Assembly (NCBI RefSeq): GCF_016901695.1
Contig: NZ_JACJKS010000006.1
Span: 1 to 64,000 of the forward strand
Source: Mordavella massiliensis
GTDB lineage: Bacteria; Bacillota; Clostridia; Lachnospirales; Lachnospiraceae
Direction: 5' to 3'
DNA length: 64,000 nt
Part shown: in pieces, positions 33,213 through 42,468 of the stretch
How the letters are laid out: every line of letters starts with the position of its first letter
Position numbering within the stretch: position 1 is the first letter of the stretch
The notes under the pieces: generated by a model
What the model was told of the DNA's origin: nothing
Database searches by the model: none
The model's input: the letters and a program-made list of their open reading frames with translations, nothing else
Made by a program: the position numbers and the translations under genes

Positions 33213-34619
33213 CTATCTCTTCTTTCTGGGCATCACATGGATGGCTCCGCCCTTCAGCTCCTCCAGCGCCTCCGCCACGCCCTCATTGTAGGTGGGGTGG
33301 GGACGCATGGCCCGGAGCACCTGGGAAGCCGTCAGATGGTTTTCGATAGCGCTGACAAACTCACCGATCATGTCTGTGGCCCGGCCGCACATCATCTGCA
33401 CGCCCAGTATCTCCTCTGTCTCCTCATGGATGACCACCTTGATAAAGCCTCTCTCCTCCTTTGAGATGAGGGATTTCCCGTTGGCGCTCATGATGAACTT
33501 GCCTGTCCGCACAGGGATCCCTTCCCCTTTGGCGGTCTCCTCGTCCAGCCCCGCCGAGGCGATCTCCGGCTCCGTGTACACGCAGCCCGGCACCACCGCC
33601 AGGTCCACAGAGGGCTCCTGTCCTGCCAGCAGCTCCGCCAGCACCATGCCCTGGGCGCTGGCAGCGTGGGCCAGCTGTGCGCCCGGGATCATATCCCCGA
33701 TGGCGTAGACGCCCGGGATGCTCGTGGCAAACCTGTCATCCACGAGAACGCGGCCACGCTCCATATCCGGGACTGCACCCTCCCCAAAAAGTCCCTCCGA
33801 GGCGGGCCGTCTCCCCACGGCGCAGAGCACATACTGTCCGGAGACGGACTGCTCTTTTTCCTTCTCCTCAAACCGGCAGACAAGTCCGCCCGCCGCCTCT
33901 TCCACAGACCGGACTGCCGCTCCCGTGTGGATATCCACTCCTCTCTTCTTCAGGATCATCTTCAGGTTCTGGGAGATTTCTTTGTCCATGTTTGGCACCA
34001 GCCGGGGCATGGCCTCCAGGATCGTCACCTTACAGCCAAGGGAGGAATAGATGGTGGCGAACTCCACGCTGATGACGCCTCCCCCTATGATGACCAGGCT
34101 CTCAGGCACCTCCCGCAGCGCAAAGAGCTCGTCGCTTGTCAGGACACCAGGCAGATCCATGCCCGGGATGGGCAGGATGACAGGTCTTGAGCCGGCCGCC
34201 AGCACCACTTGCTCCGCCTGGTACACCTGCTTTTCTCCGTCCTTCTCCACTTCCACCTGTCTTCCCGGGAGGAGCCTTCCCCTGCCCGCCAGACAGGTCA
34301 CGCCGCCTCCCTTAAGGAGCTGCTCCACTCCCTGCACCAGCTGGTCTGTGGTCTCCTCCTTGTAGGCCAGGATCTTCTCAAAGTCAAAGCTGACTCCCTC
34401 TGCCTTTACCCCGAACCGCTCCGCCTGCCGGATCTCCCGGTAGAGTCCGGAGGCGTGGAGCATGGCCTTGGCCGGGATACAGCCCCGGTTCAGGCAGGTC
34501 CCCCCCGCCCGGCTCTCCTCCACAACGGCCGTCTTCAGCCCCAGCTTTGCGGCCTTGATGGCGCACACATAGCCCCCGGGCCCCGCGCCTATGATGATCA
34601 GATCGAATCTTTCTTCCAT
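33213..34619 (-). CDS. lpdA: Dihydrolipoyl dehydrogenase (glycine cleavage L protein)
   Basis: 468 residues, FAD flavoprotein. FAD motif DLIIIGAGPGGYVCAI, redox-active disulfide GGTCLNRGCIPAK (Cys pair near 42 and 47), NAD motif VIIGGGVISVEFA, second FAD site VYAIGDMIPG, and catalytic His-Glu pair in HPTYNEGVAEAL. It reoxidises the lipoyl arm of GcvH. The reading frame starts at 34724, but the ATG at 34619 is the family start. Its place next to lplA and gcv genes assigns it to glycine cleavage. Confidence 0.94.
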   Translation of the reverse strand: MEERFDLIIIGAGPGGYVCAIKAAKLGLKTAVVEESRAGGTCLNRGCIPAKAMLHASGLYREIRQAERFGVKAEGVSFDFEKILAYKEETTDQLVQGVEQLLKGGGVTCLAGRGRLLPGRQVEVEKDGEKQVYQAEQVVLAAGSRPVILPIPGMDLPGVLTSDELFALREVPESLVIIGGGVISVEFATIYSSLGCKVTILEAMPRLVPNMDKEISQNLKMILKKRGVDIHTGAAVRSVEEAAGGLVCRFEEKEKEQSVSGQYVLCAVGRRPASEGLFGEGAVPDMERGRVLVDDRFATSIPGVYAIGDMIPGAQLAHAASAQGMVLAELLAGQEPSVDLAVVPGCVYTEPEIASAGLDEETAKGEGIPVRTGKFIMSANGKSLISKEERGFIKVVIHEETEEILGVQMMCGRATDMIGEFVSAIENHLTASQVLRAMRPHPTYNEGVAEALEELKGGAIHVMPRKKR

Positions 34620-34641
34620 ATCCTCTTCTCCTTTTGTCTCC

Positions 34642-35640
34642 CTATATCTCCTCCGACGCGACCCACCGGATGACATCCCGCAGCATCTCTGCCTCAGCCG
34701 GGTCGGCCGGGTGGAGCAGGCCAAGCTGCCTGCAGAGGGCCTTCCTGCTGTACCTGGCGTTTTTCAGACAGTCGGGAAGAGCCAGGATAAGCCCCGGCTT
34801 CAGGGCGTCTGAATAGACCGCCGCGTCTGTCACTTTTCCCTGATCCACCTTCAGCTCCACAGAGAGGCTCCCCCAGGGAAACCGGTGAGACAGCTCAAAC
34901 TGGAATTCCAGCCTGCGCCCAAATTTCCACTCCCAGGATGCAAAATATTCCTCGTCGGCCTTCAGCCTCTCCCCGTCCAGCTCCTCCTCTGTCAGGGGAG
35001 TGCTCCTCTGGCCGTACACCTCCTCAAAGGCCTGCCGCAGTGCTGCCTTCAGCCTGTCTATAGTCAGGTCCGGGACAAATTCCCGCAGGTTGGCCACTCT
35101 GGAGCGGACAGAGTCCACACCCTTGGACTTCAGCTTCTCCTTATTCACCGTGAGATAGCTGCCCAGCACCTCCTTGTCCACGTCCACCATCAGCGTACCG
35201 TGGTGATAGCAGTAGTCTCCCTGCTCATAGTAGGCATTCCCGGAGAATTTCCGCCCGTCTGCCAGAAGGTCGTTCCTGCCCGACCGGACCGCAGGGATGC
35301 CCAGGGCCCTGACCGCCCGCAGGATCACCTCGGTCTGCCTTTCCACGCTGTAATCCTTCTTTCTCACAAGGAAAGTAAAATTCAGGTTCCCCAGGTCATG
35401 GTAGACAGCACCGCCTCCGGAGAGCCGGCGGGCCACATACCCGCCGTCCTCTTCCAGGCGGCTCACCCTGCACTCCTTCCAGGCATTCTGGTTCCTCCCG
35501 ATGACAACCGTCCTCTGGTTCTGCCAGAGATACAGGATGCACTCCCTCTCGCCGCAGGTCTCCAGAAGATATTTTTCCACAGCCAGATTGTGGTAGGGCA
35601 CAAACTGCCCGCTCTCTGTATATCTGATGGTGTCGATCAT
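34642..35640 (-). CDS. lplA: Lipoate-protein ligase A
   Basis: 332 residues. The lipoate-binding motif RRLSGGGAVYHDLGNLNF and the ATP/lipoyl-AMP region GRKFSGNAYYEQGDYCYHHGTLM are present, and the C-terminal accessory domain is included. It attaches scavenged lipoate to GcvH. The start overlaps the stop of gcvPB by 4 bp. Placement in the gcv operon means that the target protein and its modifying enzyme are made together. Confidence 0.93.
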   Translation of the reverse strand: MIDTIRYTESGQFVPYHNLAVEKYLLETCGERECILYLWQNQRTVVIGRNQNAWKECRVSRLEEDGGYVARRLSGGGAVYHDLGNLNFTFLVRKKDYSVERQTEVILRAVRALGIPAVRSGRNDLLADGRKFSGNAYYEQGDYCYHHGTLMVDVDKEVLGSYLTVNKEKLKSKGVDSVRSRVANLREFVPDLTIDRLKAALRQAFEEVYGQRSTPLTEEELDGERLKADEEYFASWEWKFGRRLEFQFELSHRFPWGSLSVELKVDQGKVTDAAVYSDALKPGLILALPDCLKNARYSRKALCRQLGLLHPADPAEAEMLRDVIRWVASEEI

Positions 35641-37079
35641 ACTTCTCCCTCTGCTCCGAAATCATAGGTGAGGACCGGATGTCGGGCCGCCTCCACCTCG
35701 TCCAGCCTTGTGACCGGCGTGGTGACAGGCGCCTCGTGCAGTTTCTCCGGATCTGTCTTCGCCAGCTCATACAGGCTGCGGAACACCTGGATGGCATCGT
35801 CCAGCGTCTCCTTTGACTCGGTCTCCGTGGGCTCCACCATGAGGGCCTCCTCCACGATCAGGGGGAAGTACATGGTCGGCGGGTGGATGCCGTTGTCCAG
35901 CAGTCCCTTGGCAATGTCCATGGCCGAGATGCCGGTCCCCTTCTTCAGGTCCGCAAGGCTCATGACAAACTCGTGCATGCAGGTCTCGTCATAGGCCATG
36001 GTGTACAGATCCTTCAGGGCGCATCTCATGTAGTTGGCGTTCAGCACCGCGTTCTGGCTGGCCTCCCTGATGCCCTCTCTCCCCAGGGTGAGGATGTAGG
36101 TGAGGGCCCGCACCACCACAAGGAAATTGCCGTAGAAGCTCTTCATCTCCCCGATGCTCCGGGACGGCCTCTCAAACCGGCAGCAGTCCTCCCCCGTCAC
36201 GAGAACGGATGGAAGGAAATCTGTCAGCAGCTCCCTGCAGCCCACCGGACCGCTTCCCGGGCCGCCGCCTCCATGGGGCGTGGAAAAGGTCTTGTGGAGG
36301 TTCAGGTGGACCACGTCAAAGCCCATGTCACCCGGGCGCACAGTGCCCATGACCGCATTCAGGTTCGCCCCGTCATAATAACACAGTCCGCCGCATTTGT
36401 GCACGATATCTGTGATCTCAAGGATATTTTTGTCAAACAGTCCCACTGTGTTGGGATTGGTCAGCATCAGGCCCGCCACGTCATCGCCGGCCGCCTCCCT
36501 CAGCTTCCCGATGTCCACACAGCCCTCCGCGTTGGAGGGGATGGTCACCACGGAGTAGCCTGCCATGGCCGCGCTGGCCGGGTTGGTGCCGTGGGCCGAG
36601 TCGGGAACAAGTATCTTCGTCCTCTTTCCATCCTTCCTGCTCTCATGGTAGGCCTTGATGAGGAGAAGCCCGGTAAATTCCCCGTGGGCTCCCGCCGCGG
36701 GCTGGAAGGTCATACGGTCCATGCCGGTGATCTCACACAGATATTTCTCCGCCAGGCGCAGCACCTCCATACAGCCCTGCACCGTGTCCTCTCCCTGGAG
36801 AGGATGGATCTCGGTAAATCCGGGAAGGGAGGCCACCGCCTCGTTGACTCTGGGATTGTATTTCATGGTGCAGGAGCCCAGGGGATAAAAACCGTCGTTG
36901 ACCCCGTGGGTCTTCCTTGCAAGCTCCGTGTAGTGCCGGGAGATCTCCACCTCGGACAGGGCGGGCAGGTGGAGCTCCTTCCCCCGTCTGTCCCCCTCCG
37001 GCAGGCTCACGGTCTCCACATCGCAGGGAGGAAGCGCAGGGCATCCTCTGCCTGGTCTGCTCTTTTCAAATACTAACAT
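35637..37079 (-). CDS. gcvPB: Glycine dehydrogenase (decarboxylating) subunit 2
   Basis: 480 residues. The PLP lysine is in HLNLHKTFSTPHGGGGPGSG. Other family stretches are LGSCTMKYNPRVNE, GANLNAVMGTVRPGDMG and DNGIHPPTMYFP. It forms the P protein with GcvPA, decarboxylates glycine and loads the aminomethyl group on GcvH. It starts 3 bp after the gcvPA stop. Confidence 0.96.
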   Translation of the reverse strand: MLVFEKSRPGRGCPALPPCDVETVSLPEGDRRGKELHLPALSEVEISRHYTELARKTHGVNDGFYPLGSCTMKYNPRVNEAVASLPGFTEIHPLQGEDTVQGCMEVLRLAEKYLCEITGMDRMTFQPAAGAHGEFTGLLLIKAYHESRKDGKRTKILVPDSAHGTNPASAAMAGYSVVTIPSNAEGCVDIGKLREAAGDDVAGLMLTNPNTVGLFDKNILEITDIVHKCGGLCYYDGANLNAVMGTVRPGDMGFDVVHLNLHKTFSTPHGGGGPGSGPVGCRELLTDFLPSVLVTGEDCCRFERPSRSIGEMKSFYGNFLVVVRALTYILTLGREGIREASQNAVLNANYMRCALKDLYTMAYDETCMHEFVMSLADLKKGTGISAMDIAKGLLDNGIHPPTMYFPLIVEEALMVEPTETESKETLDDAIQVFRSLYELAKTDPEKLHEAPVTTPVTRLDEVEAARHPVLTYDFGAEGEV

Positions 37080-37082
37080 GCC

Positions 37083-38393
37083 TTACACCTCCTTCAGGAT
37101 GCGGACTGCCTCGTCCATCTCTTCTTTTGTGTTCATCTCCGTGCAGCACCAGAGGATCCGGTGGTCGTCCAGGGGAAGTCCACCCAGGATGCCGTGCTCC
37201 TCTAGGGCCTGCAGCGCCCGGCCGGACTCCTTCTCCGACACGGTCACGAACTCGTGGAAAAACCCGCCCCTGTTCTCCAGCTCAAAGCCCGCCTCTCCCA
37301 GCCTTTTTGCAAAGTAGTGGGCCTTGGACAGGCAGGAGGAGGCGGCTCTTTCAAGCCCCTCATTTCCCATGGCTGTCAGGTAGACGCCCACCGCCAGGGC
37401 GCAGAGGGCCTGATTGGAGCAGATGTTGCTGGATGCCTTCTCCCTGCGGATATGCTGTTCCCTTGCCTGCAGGGTCAGCACGTAGCCGGTCTTTCCGTTC
37501 CGGTCCTTCGTCTGTCCCACGATCCTGCCCGGCAGCTTGCGCATCATGGCCCTGGTGGCGGCCATAAAGCCCAGGTAGGGTCCGCCGAAGGCGAGAGGAA
37601 GTCCCAGAGGCTGCCCCTCTCCCACCGCCACATCGGCCCCGTACTCGGCCGGTGTCTTCAGGATACCCAGCGAGATGGGATTCACGCTCATGATGAATTT
37701 GGCCCCCGCCTGGTGGACTGCCTCGCCGATCTCCTTTGCCGGCTCCAGGTTCCCGTAGTAATTGGGGTGCTGGATGAGGACGCAGGCTGTCTCTTTATCC
37801 AGGTGTGCCTTCAGCCACTCCACATCTGTCACACCGTCTTTTTCCGGTATCACCTCCAGCTCCATCCCGTTCCCAAAGCAGTAGGTCTTTACCGTCTCAA
37901 GGATGCAGGGAAGGACCGCGGCGGATATGCAGGCCCTGCCGCGCTTCCTCTCTCTGCACATGGCCACTCCTTCTGCCGCGGCTTCAGCGCCGTCATAGAC
38001 GGAGGCGTTGGAGACATCCATCCCGGTCAGGTCACAGATCATGGTCTGGTATTCAAAGATGGACTGCAGGATTCCCTGGCTGATCTCCGCCTGATAGGGG
38101 GTGTAGGCAGTCTGCAGATTTTCCTTGGATGTCACGCTGCCCACCACGGCCGGGATGTAGTGGCGGTAGGCCCCCGCCCCCCGGAAGATGGTGGGGAACA
38201 CTTTGTTCTTTGCAGCTATGGACTGCATCTTTCTCTTCACTTCCAGCTCAGAAAGCCCTTCAGGTATGTTCAGTCCGCCCTTCAGCTTCACCTCCTCCGG
38301 GATATCCCGGAACAGGTCGTCCATGGACGCATAGCCGGCGGCCTCAAGCATTGCCTGCCGTTCCTCCTGGGTGTTCGGCACATAGCTTCCCAT
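37083..38393 (-). CDS. gcvPA: Glycine dehydrogenase (decarboxylating) subunit 1
   Basis: 436 residues. The protein starts MGSYVPNTQEERQAMLEAAG and contains FRGAGAYRHYIPAVV, PYQAEISQGILQSIFEYQTM, and GGPYLGFMAA, all typical of the first half of the split P protein found in Firmicutes and Thermotoga. It lies between gcvH and gcvPB. Confidence 0.96.
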   Translation of the reverse strand: MGSYVPNTQEERQAMLEAAGYASMDDLFRDIPEEVKLKGGLNIPEGLSELEVKRKMQSIAAKNKVFPTIFRGAGAYRHYIPAVVGSVTSKENLQTAYTPYQAEISQGILQSIFEYQTMICDLTGMDVSNASVYDGAEAAAEGVAMCRERKRGRACISAAVLPCILETVKTYCFGNGMELEVIPEKDGVTDVEWLKAHLDKETACVLIQHPNYYGNLEPAKEIGEAVHQAGAKFIMSVNPISLGILKTPAEYGADVAVGEGQPLGLPLAFGGPYLGFMAATRAMMRKLPGRIVGQTKDRNGKTGYVLTLQAREQHIRREKASSNICSNQALCALAVGVYLTAMGNEGLERAASSCLSKAHYFAKRLGEAGFELENRGGFFHEFVTVSEKESGRALQALEEHGILGGLPLDDHRILWCCTEMNTKEEMDEAVRILKEV

Positions 38394-38437
38394 ATATTTC
38401 CCTCCTTCTTCTCTCCTTCTGCTTTCCTCCTCTGCTC

Positions 38438-38821
38438 TTACGCGTCCTTCTCACTCTCCACAAACGCCTCATACTCCGCCGCTGTCAGCAGCTCCTCCCG
38501 GTCAGAGATATCTTTGACCCTGACAAACCAGGCGTCGTAGGGTGCCTCGTTGATGGACTCAGGCGCATCCAGGAGTTCCTCGTTCACAGCGCTCACCACG
38601 CCGGTCACCGGGGAGTACACATCCGACACAGCCTTGACAGACTCCACGTCCGCAAAGCTCTCTCCTGTGGCCACCTCGTCGCCCTCCTCCGGGAGATTGA
38701 CAAACACAAGGTCGCCCAGCTCAGACTGGGCGTAGTCTGTCAGTCCGATGAGGACCTCATCGCCCTCCTCTTTTACCCACTCGTGTGATCTTGAATACAG
38801 CAGTCCTTCTCTTAATTCCAT
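38438..38821 (-). CDS. gcvH: Glycine cleavage system H protein
   Basis: 127 residues. The lipoyl lysine is in [14 protein letters not shown]. The start [20 protein letters not shown] and the [20 protein letters not shown] region match the family. It shuttles the aminomethyl group between P, T and L proteins. It starts 26 bp after gcvT. Confidence 0.96.
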   Translation of the reverse strand: MELREGLLYSRSHEWVKEEGDEVLIGLTDYAQSELGDLVFVNLPEEGDEVATGESFADVESVKAVSDVYSPVTGVVSAVNEELLDAPESINEAPYDAWFVRVKDISDREELLTAAEYEAFVESEKDA

Positions 38822-38847
38822 GATCTTCTCCTTTCACTCTCTGTTTT

Positions 38848-39936
38848 CTATTTGCTCCTCTTGTAAAACGGAAGGGACACGATCTCGGCTTCCACCCGAC
38901 GTCCTCTCACGTCCGCCTCCACCTTTGTCCCCGGCTCTGTGCAGTCCGCATCCACCAGGGCCATGGCCACCGGGCAGCCAAGATAGGGGCAGTGGGTGCC
39001 GGAGGTGGTGCGGCCGATGAGCCGGTCACCCAGGTATACGTCCTGATGCTCTCTTATGATGCCCCGGCCGGTCACTCTCAGTCCGATGCGCTTTCTTGCC
39101 GGTCCCCCCTTCTCCTCAAGGGCCCTCTTTCCGATGAAGTCCTCTTTTCCCATCTTCACCGCAAATCCCAGACCGGCCTCAAGGGGTGTCACCTGGTCGT
39201 CCATCTCGTGTCCGTAAAGAGGCATGGCCGCCTCCATCCGGAGTGTGTCTCTTGCTCCCAGGCCACAGGGGATCAGTCCCTCCTCCTCCCCGGCCGCAAG
39301 GAGAGCATCCCACATTTCCCGGGCCCTTGCGCTGTCCAGGTAGAGCTCCACCCCGTCCTCGCCGGTGTATCCGGTCTTTGAGATAACGCAGGGAATCCCC
39401 GCCGCCTCCGTGTCAAACACGGCGTGATAGTACTTCTTCGGGATATTTTCCTCTGCTGTGACCTTCCTCAGGATCTCCATGGCCTTCGGCCCCTGGAGGG
39501 CCAGCTGGGCGTACTGGTCCGACACATCGGTAAATGTCACCTCGCCGAACTGATGGTCCAGCATCCACTGGTAGTCCTTGTCCCTGTTGGCCGCGTTGAC
39601 CACGATAAAATAGTCCTCATCGGCCTTTTTGTACACGATCAGATCGTCCACCGTGCCCCCCTGCTCATTGCACATGGGGCTGTATCTGGCCTGACCGTCT
39701 GTCAGATCGTCAAAATTGTTGGTCAGCATCATCTGCAGGTTGGCCAGGGCGTCCTTCCCCTGGCAGAGGATCTCCCCCATGTGGGACACATCAAAAAGCC
39801 CCGCCCGGGTGCGCACTGCCATGTGCTCTTTGATCACGCCCTCTTTGTACTGTACCGGGAGAAGATAGCCCCCAAAGGGCACGATCTTCCCGCCCGCCTC
39901 CACATGTGCCTCGTAGAGCGGTGTTTTCCGTTCCAT
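38848..39936 (-). CDS. gcvT: Aminomethyltransferase (glycine cleavage T protein)
   Basis: 362 residues. Family motifs include [41 protein letters not shown], and [11 protein letters not shown]. It releases ammonia and makes 5,10-methylene-THF. It is the first gene of the operon. The leader of about 150 nt carries an intrinsic terminator but no recognised glycine aptamer. The ribosome site region is rich (GGAGG and GGAG in tandem). Confidence 0.96.
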   Translation of the reverse strand: MERKTPLYEAHVEAGGKIVPFGGYLLPVQYKEGVIKEHMAVRTRAGLFDVSHMGEILCQGKDALANLQMMLTNNFDDLTDGQARYSPMCNEQGGTVDDLIVYKKADEDYFIVVNAANRDKDYQWMLDHQFGEVTFTDVSDQYAQLALQGPKAMEILRKVTAEENIPKKYYHAVFDTEAAGIPCVISKTGYTGEDGVELYLDSARAREMWDALLAAGEEEGLIPCGLGARDTLRMEAAMPLYGHEMDDQVTPLEAGLGFAVKMGKEDFIGKRALEEKGGPARKRIGLRVTGRGIIREHQDVYLGDRLIGRTTSGTHCPYLGCPVAMALVDADCTEPGTKVEADVRGRRVEAEIVSLPFYKRSK

Positions 39937-39983
39937 TTCTCCTTTTCCTCCTTTGCCAGACTTTTTTATTGATGAGACAAATG

Positions 39984-40032
39984 AAAATAAAAAGGGAGAG
40001 ACCGTCTTCTTCCCTTGAAACCAGTCTCTCCC
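39984..40032 (-). terminator. Leader terminator (attenuator) upstream of gcvT
   Basis: Nine-bp perfect stem GGGAGAGAC (40024-40032) with its complement (39994-40002), extended loop of about 21 nt, then TTTTTATTTT. It lies between the promoter and the first gene, so only transcripts that read through it express the operon. Confidence 0.8.
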
Positions 40033-40085
40033 TGTCCGTTCATCCAGAGCCTCGTCCAGATCGTAACACCTGTCTCATTAAATCT
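40033..40085 (-). ncRNA. Structured leader of the gcv operon, class unknown
   Basis: The 5' part of the transcript has a CCAGAT-type/ATCTGG hairpin (40056-40061 with 40082-40087) and an octamer AUGAGACA (40072-40079). The octamer is complementary to UGUCUCAU (39972-39979), which lies after the terminator. AACGGACAG resembles the end element of glycine aptamers, but the conserved CCGAAG core is absent. So this may be a degenerate glycine aptamer or another attenuator. Confidence 0.45.
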
Positions 40086-40091
40086 GGCTCT

Positions 40092-40120
40092 ATTATAAAC
40101 GCCCCGAAATTTTCTGTCAA
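40092..40120 (-). promoter_or_regulatory. Consensus promoter of the gcv operon
   Basis: TTGACA, 17-bp spacer, TATAAT on the minus strand; both hexamers are perfect. Transcription should start near 40085. Confidence 0.9.
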
Positions 40121-40179
40121 TAATTGTTTTTTATTTGACATTTCGTACAATTGTTTATTTTTTCACAACTATACAGTTT

Positions 40180-40623
40180 TTATACATTTGCCCGGTATGC
40201 CTCGTCAGCAGTGTACACGTCAAAGCCGCTTCCCTTCAGGATATCGATCACTCTTCCCGGCTCATCGCTCTTGAGCACTGCCGCGGCGTCGCTTCCGTTG
40301 GCAAAGGCGTACATGTACTCAATGTTGACCTCGCCCTCCACAAGCTGGTGCATGGCTTTTGCCAGCGAGCCCGTGGCGTGAGGCACCCGCAGGGCCACCA
40401 CGTCCGTGAGCATGGCCGTGATCCCCTCCTCCTTCAGGACCATCCGTCCCTTGTGGGGGTCCGATACGATCATCCGGAGCATACCATACTCGGAGGTGTC
40501 CGCCAGGCTGAGGGCCACGATATTCACGCCGCCCTTTGCCAGCGCTGCCAGCACCTCGTCCAGACGTCCCTCCCTGTTCTCCAGAAATACGGATAACTGC
40601 TGTACTGTATTACTAATTCCCAT
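40180..40623 (-). CDS. Tandem ACT-domain protein
   Basis: 147 residues with two ACT domains (about 8-75 and 80-145). Motifs: QLSVFLENREGRLDEVLAAL and HATGSLAKAMHQLVEGEVNI. ACT domains bind amino acids. It is the last gene of the aryl-CoA ligase/ior run and a diverged sister of the protein at 42014. It probably senses an aromatic amino acid or acts on the neighbouring ligase; the ligand is inferred. Confidence 0.85.
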   Translation of the reverse strand: MGISNTVQQLSVFLENREGRLDEVLAALAKGGVNIVALSLADTSEYGMLRMIVSDPHKGRMVLKEEGITAMLTDVVALRVPHATGSLAKAMHQLVEGEVNIEYMYAFANGSDAAAVLKSDEPGRVIDILKGSGFDVYTADEAYRANV

Positions 40624-40639
40624 GATATTCCCCTCCTTC

Positions 40640-41971
40640 TTACATCTGCCTGTTGTCGATGACGCGCTTGGCCTTGCCTTCGCTTCTCTGGATGGTCTTC
40701 GGCTCTACCAGCTTCACGCGGACAGATACGCCGAGCGCCTGCTTCAGCACAGCCGCCACCTTGTTCTTCAGCTCGTCCAGCTTGCGGATCTCGTCGGAGA
40801 AATATCTCTCGTCCACTTCCACCATGACAGTGAGCACGTCCATATTGTTCTCCCTGTCCACGATCATCAGATAGTGGGGCGCCACGCCTCCGCCCATAGA
40901 CAGCAGGGCCGTCTCCACCTGGGTCGGGAATACATTCACGCCGCGGATGACCTTCATGTCGTCGGTGCGTCCTGTGAACTTGTGGATCCTCACGAGCGTT
41001 CTTCCACACTTGCAGGTGCCGTGGGTCATACTCGTCAGGTCCTTTGTGCGGTAGCGGATCAGGGGCATTCCTTCCTTGGATAGGGTTGTGAACACCAGCT
41101 CTCCCGTCTCTCCGTCCGCGCAGGGCTCGTAGGTCGCAGGATTGATCAGCTCCGGATAGAAATGGTCCTCGTATACATGGAGTCCCTCGTGGTGGATGCA
41201 GTCCAGGGCAACGCCCGGTCCTGTCACCTCACAGAGGCCGTAAATATCAAAGCAGTTGATATGGAGGATATCTTCAATCTTTCTGCGCATCTCCTCCGTC
41301 CAGGGCTCCGCACCGTGGATGCCCGCCTTCAGCTGCATGCGGTCCACAAGCCCTGCCTCCTGAATGGACTCGGCCAGGTAGAGGGCGTAGGACGGGGTGC
41401 AGGCGAAGGCTGTGGCTCCGAAATCCTCCATGCACATCATCTGTCTCTGGGTATTCCCCGCAGACATGGGAATGGCCATAGCTCCCAGCTGCATAGCGCC
41501 ATAGTCGAGCCCCATACCTCCCGTGAAAAGCCCGTACCCGTAACAGATGTGGATGCGGTCCTCGCTGGTAAGGCCGGCCATAGTGAGGGCCCTGGCCACG
41601 CACTCACCCCACACCTCCACGTCATACTTTGTGTAGGAGGCCAGTGTCAGCTTGCCTGTCGTGCCGGATGTTCCCTGTACCCGGGCGATCTTCTCCTGGG
41701 GCACTGCCAGCAGACCGAAAGGATAGTTGTCTCTCAAGTCCTCCTTTGTGGTGAAGGGCAGCTTTCCAATATCCTCAATCCCCCGGATATCGCCGGGCTC
41801 CACGCCTTTTTGCTGCATTTTTCTCCGGTAGAAGGGTACGTTCTCATACACTCTCTTTACCTGCTTAACAAGCTTTTCACTCTGCAGGGCGCTCATTTCG
41901 TCCCTGCTCATACACTCGATCTTCGGATCCCTGATCCTCTCCTGCCAATTTTCTAATGATACTCCTGCCAT
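40640..41971 (-). CDS. Phenylacetate-CoA ligase family enzyme 1
   Basis: 443 residues, AMP-forming ANL superfamily. The nucleotide loop is QGTSGTTGKLTLASYT; IYGLCEVTGPGVALDC and GMPLIRYRTKDLTSM follow, and the C-terminal hinge is RTDDMKVIRGVNVFPTQVE. The PaaK family activates phenylacetate and related acids. Next to iorAB it may also run in the direction from arylacetyl-CoA. It lies between two ACT-domain genes. The start is supported by a GGAG-type site. Confidence 0.9.
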   Translation of the reverse strand: MAGVSLENWQERIRDPKIECMSRDEMSALQSEKLVKQVKRVYENVPFYRRKMQQKGVEPGDIRGIEDIGKLPFTTKEDLRDNYPFGLLAVPQEKIARVQGTSGTTGKLTLASYTKYDVEVWGECVARALTMAGLTSEDRIHICYGYGLFTGGMGLDYGAMQLGAMAIPMSAGNTQRQMMCMEDFGATAFACTPSYALYLAESIQEAGLVDRMQLKAGIHGAEPWTEEMRRKIEDILHINCFDIYGLCEVTGPGVALDCIHHEGLHVYEDHFYPELINPATYEPCADGETGELVFTTLSKEGMPLIRYRTKDLTSMTHGTCKCGRTLVRIHKFTGRTDDMKVIRGVNVFPTQVETALLSMGGGVAPHYLMIVDRENNMDVLTVMVEVDERYFSDEIRKLDELKNKVAAVLKQALGVSVRVKLVEPKTIQRSEGKAKRVIDNRQM

Positions 41972-42013
41972 TTTCTTTTACTCCTATTCTTGATACTTTT
42001 GGTGCGGCCAGGC

Positions 42014-42433
42014 CTACAGGTCTGACTCGTCTACCATCTTCACACCTGCATCCTTAAGAATGGAAGCTGCTTTCTCATAATCGTCGGTGCTGAAAACCAG
42101 AACCGGAGCGCGTCCTTCGCGGATTACAAATGAATAGATGTAGCGCACGTTTATGCTGTTTTCTGCAAGTACTGCCAACATCTGATTGAGATTGCCCTTT
42201 TTGTCCTCCAGCTCTGCGCCGATGACATCATTCACTCTGACGACAAATCCCCTCTCAGTGAGATAACCCTTCGCCTCTGTTGGCTTATCTACTACGAGAC
42301 GAAGGATCCCAAACTCCGGAGTATCAAAAGACGCGACGGCCCGGATGTTGATGTGTGCTTCTGTGAGCTTGGATGTAACCTCCATCAGGCTGCCCGGCTT
42401 ATTCTCCACGAAAACTGATAGCTGCTTGATCAT
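42014..42433 (-). CDS. Tandem ACT-domain protein
   Basis: 139 residues, two ACT domains (QLSVFVENKPGSLMEVTSKL and GNLNQMLAVLAENSINVRYI). It lies between iorB and ligase 1. Similar ACT proteins accompany PaaK/ior clusters in many Clostridia and archaea. It has an AGGAGG ribosome site. Confidence 0.87.
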   Translation of the reverse strand: MIKQLSVFVENKPGSLMEVTSKLTEAHINIRAVASFDTPEFGILRLVVDKPTEAKGYLTERGFVVRVNDVIGAELEDKKGNLNQMLAVLAENSINVRYIYSFVIREGRAPVLVFSTDDYEKAASILKDAGVKMVDESDL

Positions 42434-42468
42434 GTGACACCTCCTTTTTTCTGGTCCTTAAATCTATA

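Noticed and set aside
39937-40090. Glycine riboswitch upstream of gcvT
   Set aside because: The CCGAAG core and a tandem aptamer are not visible; only a weakly similar AACGGACAG end element is present. Kept as an unknown leader instead.
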